A DNA stretch of 8,869 nt. Source: Clostridia bacterium. GTDB lineage: Bacteria > Bacillota > Clostridia > Christensenellales > Borkfalkiaceae. The DNA lies in NCBI GenBank assembly GCA_900767495.1, contig CAAFZH010000032.1, positions 1-8,869 on the forward strand. The letters are read 5' to 3'. Shown piece by piece: positions 7,545 through 8,869 of this stretch; the first letter of the stretch is position 1, and each line of letters starts with the position of its first letter. Made by a program: the position numbers and the translations under genes. A model generated the notes under the pieces. The model was not told where the DNA came from, did not search any database, and saw only the letters and a program-made list of their open reading frames with translations.

Positions 7545-8504
7545 ATGAAAAAAATAGCAATTTTAACAAGCGGCGGCGACGCCCCCGGTATGAACGCGTG
7601 TATTCGTGCGGTAGTGCGCGGCGCGCTTAACAACGGACTTGAAGTTTTCGGCGTGGAACGCGGCTATAACGGACTCGTTCACGGCGAAATATTCCCTATG
7701 GATTCTCACTCGGTGTGCGATATAATTCAGCGCGGCGGCACTATTTTAAAGACCGCGAGATGCCTCGAATTTAAAGACCCCGCCGTAAGAAAACAAGCGG
7801 CGGACAACCTTAAAAAACTCGGTATAGAAGGACTCGTGGTCATCGGCGGCGACGGTTCGTTCACGGGCGCGAAACTCCTTTCCGACGAACAAGGCATAAA
7901 CGTGGTCGGCATACCCGGCACTATCGACAACGACCTTGCCTACACCGATTACACGCTCGGATTCGATACGGCGGTAAACACCGTGCTTTGGGCAATCAAC
8001 GCTCTTCGCGATACCATGACTTCTCACGACAGAGTTTCGCTCGTTAAGGTTATGGGCAGAAGATGCGGCGATATCGCCTTATACGCGGGTATTTGCGGCG
8101 GCGCGGAGTATATTCTCGTACCCGAAGTCCCCTACGATATTCAAAAGATAGCAAACGGAATAAAACACAACCGCGAAACGGGTAAAACCGCCAACGTAAT
8201 AGTTTTAGCCGAGGGTGCGGGCGACGAAAACGAGATAAAGACCATAGTTTCCGTTATCTCGGGCGCGGACGTAAAAATTACCGCTCTCGGACATATTCAA
8301 CGCGGCGGCTCGCCTTCTATGGCGGACAGAATGCTCGCGGCTAAATTCGGCTATCACGCCGTAAAACTCTTAATGGCGGGCAAGACCAACCGCGTTATAG
8401 GTTGCCACGGTCAAAAAACTATCGACCTCGATATAACCGAGGCACTCTCTATGAAGAAAGACATAGACAAACACCTTTACGAAATGGCGGCTAAACTCTG
8501 CTGA
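7545..8504 (+). CDS. pfkA: ATP-dependent 6-phosphofructokinase (PfkA)
   Basis: A 319-residue phosphofructokinase, the size of the classic bacterial homotetramer, which phosphorylates fructose 6-phosphate to fructose 1,6-bisphosphate in the committed step of glycolysis. Motifs in order are SGGDAPGMN (9-17), IGGDGS (100-105), PGTIDND (124-130) with the catalytic aspartate D128, R163, MGRRCGD (170-176) and GHIQRGGSP. G104 after D103 is the residue that marks ATP as donor, and PGTIDND rather than PKTIDND agrees. Effector-site arginines R21, R25 and R155 are kept, but the position equal to E. coli R54 reads serine. It follows dnaE by 30 bases with a strong Shine-Dalgarno site, and 22 bases separate it from a second PFK-family gene. 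It may share the upstream transcript or have a promoter inside dnaE. Confidence 0.97.
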   Translation: MKKIAILTSGGDAPGMNACIRAVVRGALNNGLEVFGVERGYNGLVHGEIFPMDSHSVCDIIQRGGTILKTARCLEFKDPAVRKQAADNLKKLGIEGLVVIGGDGSFTGAKLLSDEQGINVVGIPGTIDNDLAYTDYTLGFDTAVNTVLWAINALRDTMTSHDRVSLVKVMGRRCGDIALYAGICGGAEYILVPEVPYDIQKIANGIKHNRETGKTANVIVLAEGAGDENEIKTIVSVISGADVKITALGHIQRGGSPSMADRMLAAKFGYHAVKLLMAGKTNRVIGCHGQKTIDLDITEALSMKKDIDKHLYEMAAKLC

Positions 8505-8526
8505 TATTTAACGGGATTTTTAACTA

Positions 8527-8869
8527 ATGAAAAATTTAAAAGGCAGAGCCGTATTCGCTCAATCGGGCGGGCCCACGGCGGTAATAAACGCGAGCGTGGC
8601 GGGCGGAATAATCGCCGCGCTCGATAGCCCTTATATAACGGGCGTGCTTTGCGCCAATCACGGCGTAAAAGGCGTTTTAAACGAAGATTTTTTCGATATG
8701 AACGCCGAAGACAGAAATGAAATTTTCGCGCTTAAAAACACTCCCGCGTCGGCGTTCGGCTCGGTAAGATATAAACTTAAAGATTTTGCCGTAGACGATA
8801 CCGACTATAAGCGCGTCATAGAAGTTTTTAAAAAGTACGACGTACACTACTTTTTCTATGCGGGCGGCA
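8527..8869 (+). CDS. Phosphofructokinase-family protein, probably PPi-dependent (5' part only)
   Basis: The first 114 codons of a gene cut off by the window edge. The N-terminus has the nucleotide-binding-like strand and loop AVFAQSGGPTAVINAS (8-23), typical of pyrophosphate-type and related long PFKs rather than the SGGDAPGMN of PfkA. It ends in the strand FFYAGG (109-114), which aligns with the VVIGGDGS motif of PfkA. The last base in the window is A, the first base of the next codon. That excludes aspartate (GAY), the residue of ATP-type GGDG, and fits the asparagine of GGND in PPi-type enzymes. The start ATG at 8527 is 22 bases after pfkA and has only a weak upstream GGGA. The likely role is reversible phosphorylation of fructose 6-phosphate with pyrophosphate. 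The donor assignment remains provisional because the decisive residues lie outside. Confidence 0.8.
   Translation, partial: MKNLKGRAVFAQSGGPTAVINASVAGGIIAALDSPYITGVLCANHGVKGVLNEDFFDMNAEDRNEIFALKNTPASAFGSVRYKLKDFAVDDTDYKRVIEVFKKYDVHYFFYAGG

Overview
The window looks like an ordinary stretch of core chromosome from a member of the Bacillota, probably a Clostridia-type anaerobe. The gene order (lepA-hemW, then dnaE-pfkA) is common in that phylum. Coding sequences have intermediate GC, heavy use of ATA for isoleucine, and AAC and GAC favoured over AAT and GAT. The placement is inferred from gene content and protein character only; I cannot name a genus. I see no phage, transposon, CRISPR, toxin-antitoxin or defence genes, and no previously undescribed multi-gene system.

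Layout: positions 1-100 are a non-coding, hairpin-rich block that looks like a dispersed intergenic repeat. A cytosolic glycerophosphodiester phosphodiesterase lies on the minus strand (126-851). The 153-bp gap at 852-1004 is a divergent promoter region: a consensus promoter drives the phosphodiesterase leftwards and a second strong promoter drives lepA rightwards. From there everything is on the plus strand: lepA (1005-2822), hemW (2824-3933), dnaE (3936-7514), pfkA (7545-8504) and the start of a second phosphofructokinase-family gene (8527 to the window edge).

The first three plus-strand genes are packed with gaps of 1 and 2 bases, lack clear Shine-Dalgarno sites, and are probably one translationally coupled operon: a translation GTPase, a radical-SAM haem chaperone and the replicative-type polymerase alpha subunit. 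pfkA follows after 30 bases with its own strong ribosome-binding site. It begins a glycolytic pair in which an ATP-type phosphofructokinase is followed by a probable pyrophosphate-type enzyme.

The points most worth a second look are the apparently leaderless lepA transcript, the ATP-PFK/PPi-PFK pair, an extra segment of about 25-30 residues in the DnaE polymerase core, and the hairpin repeat block at the left edge.
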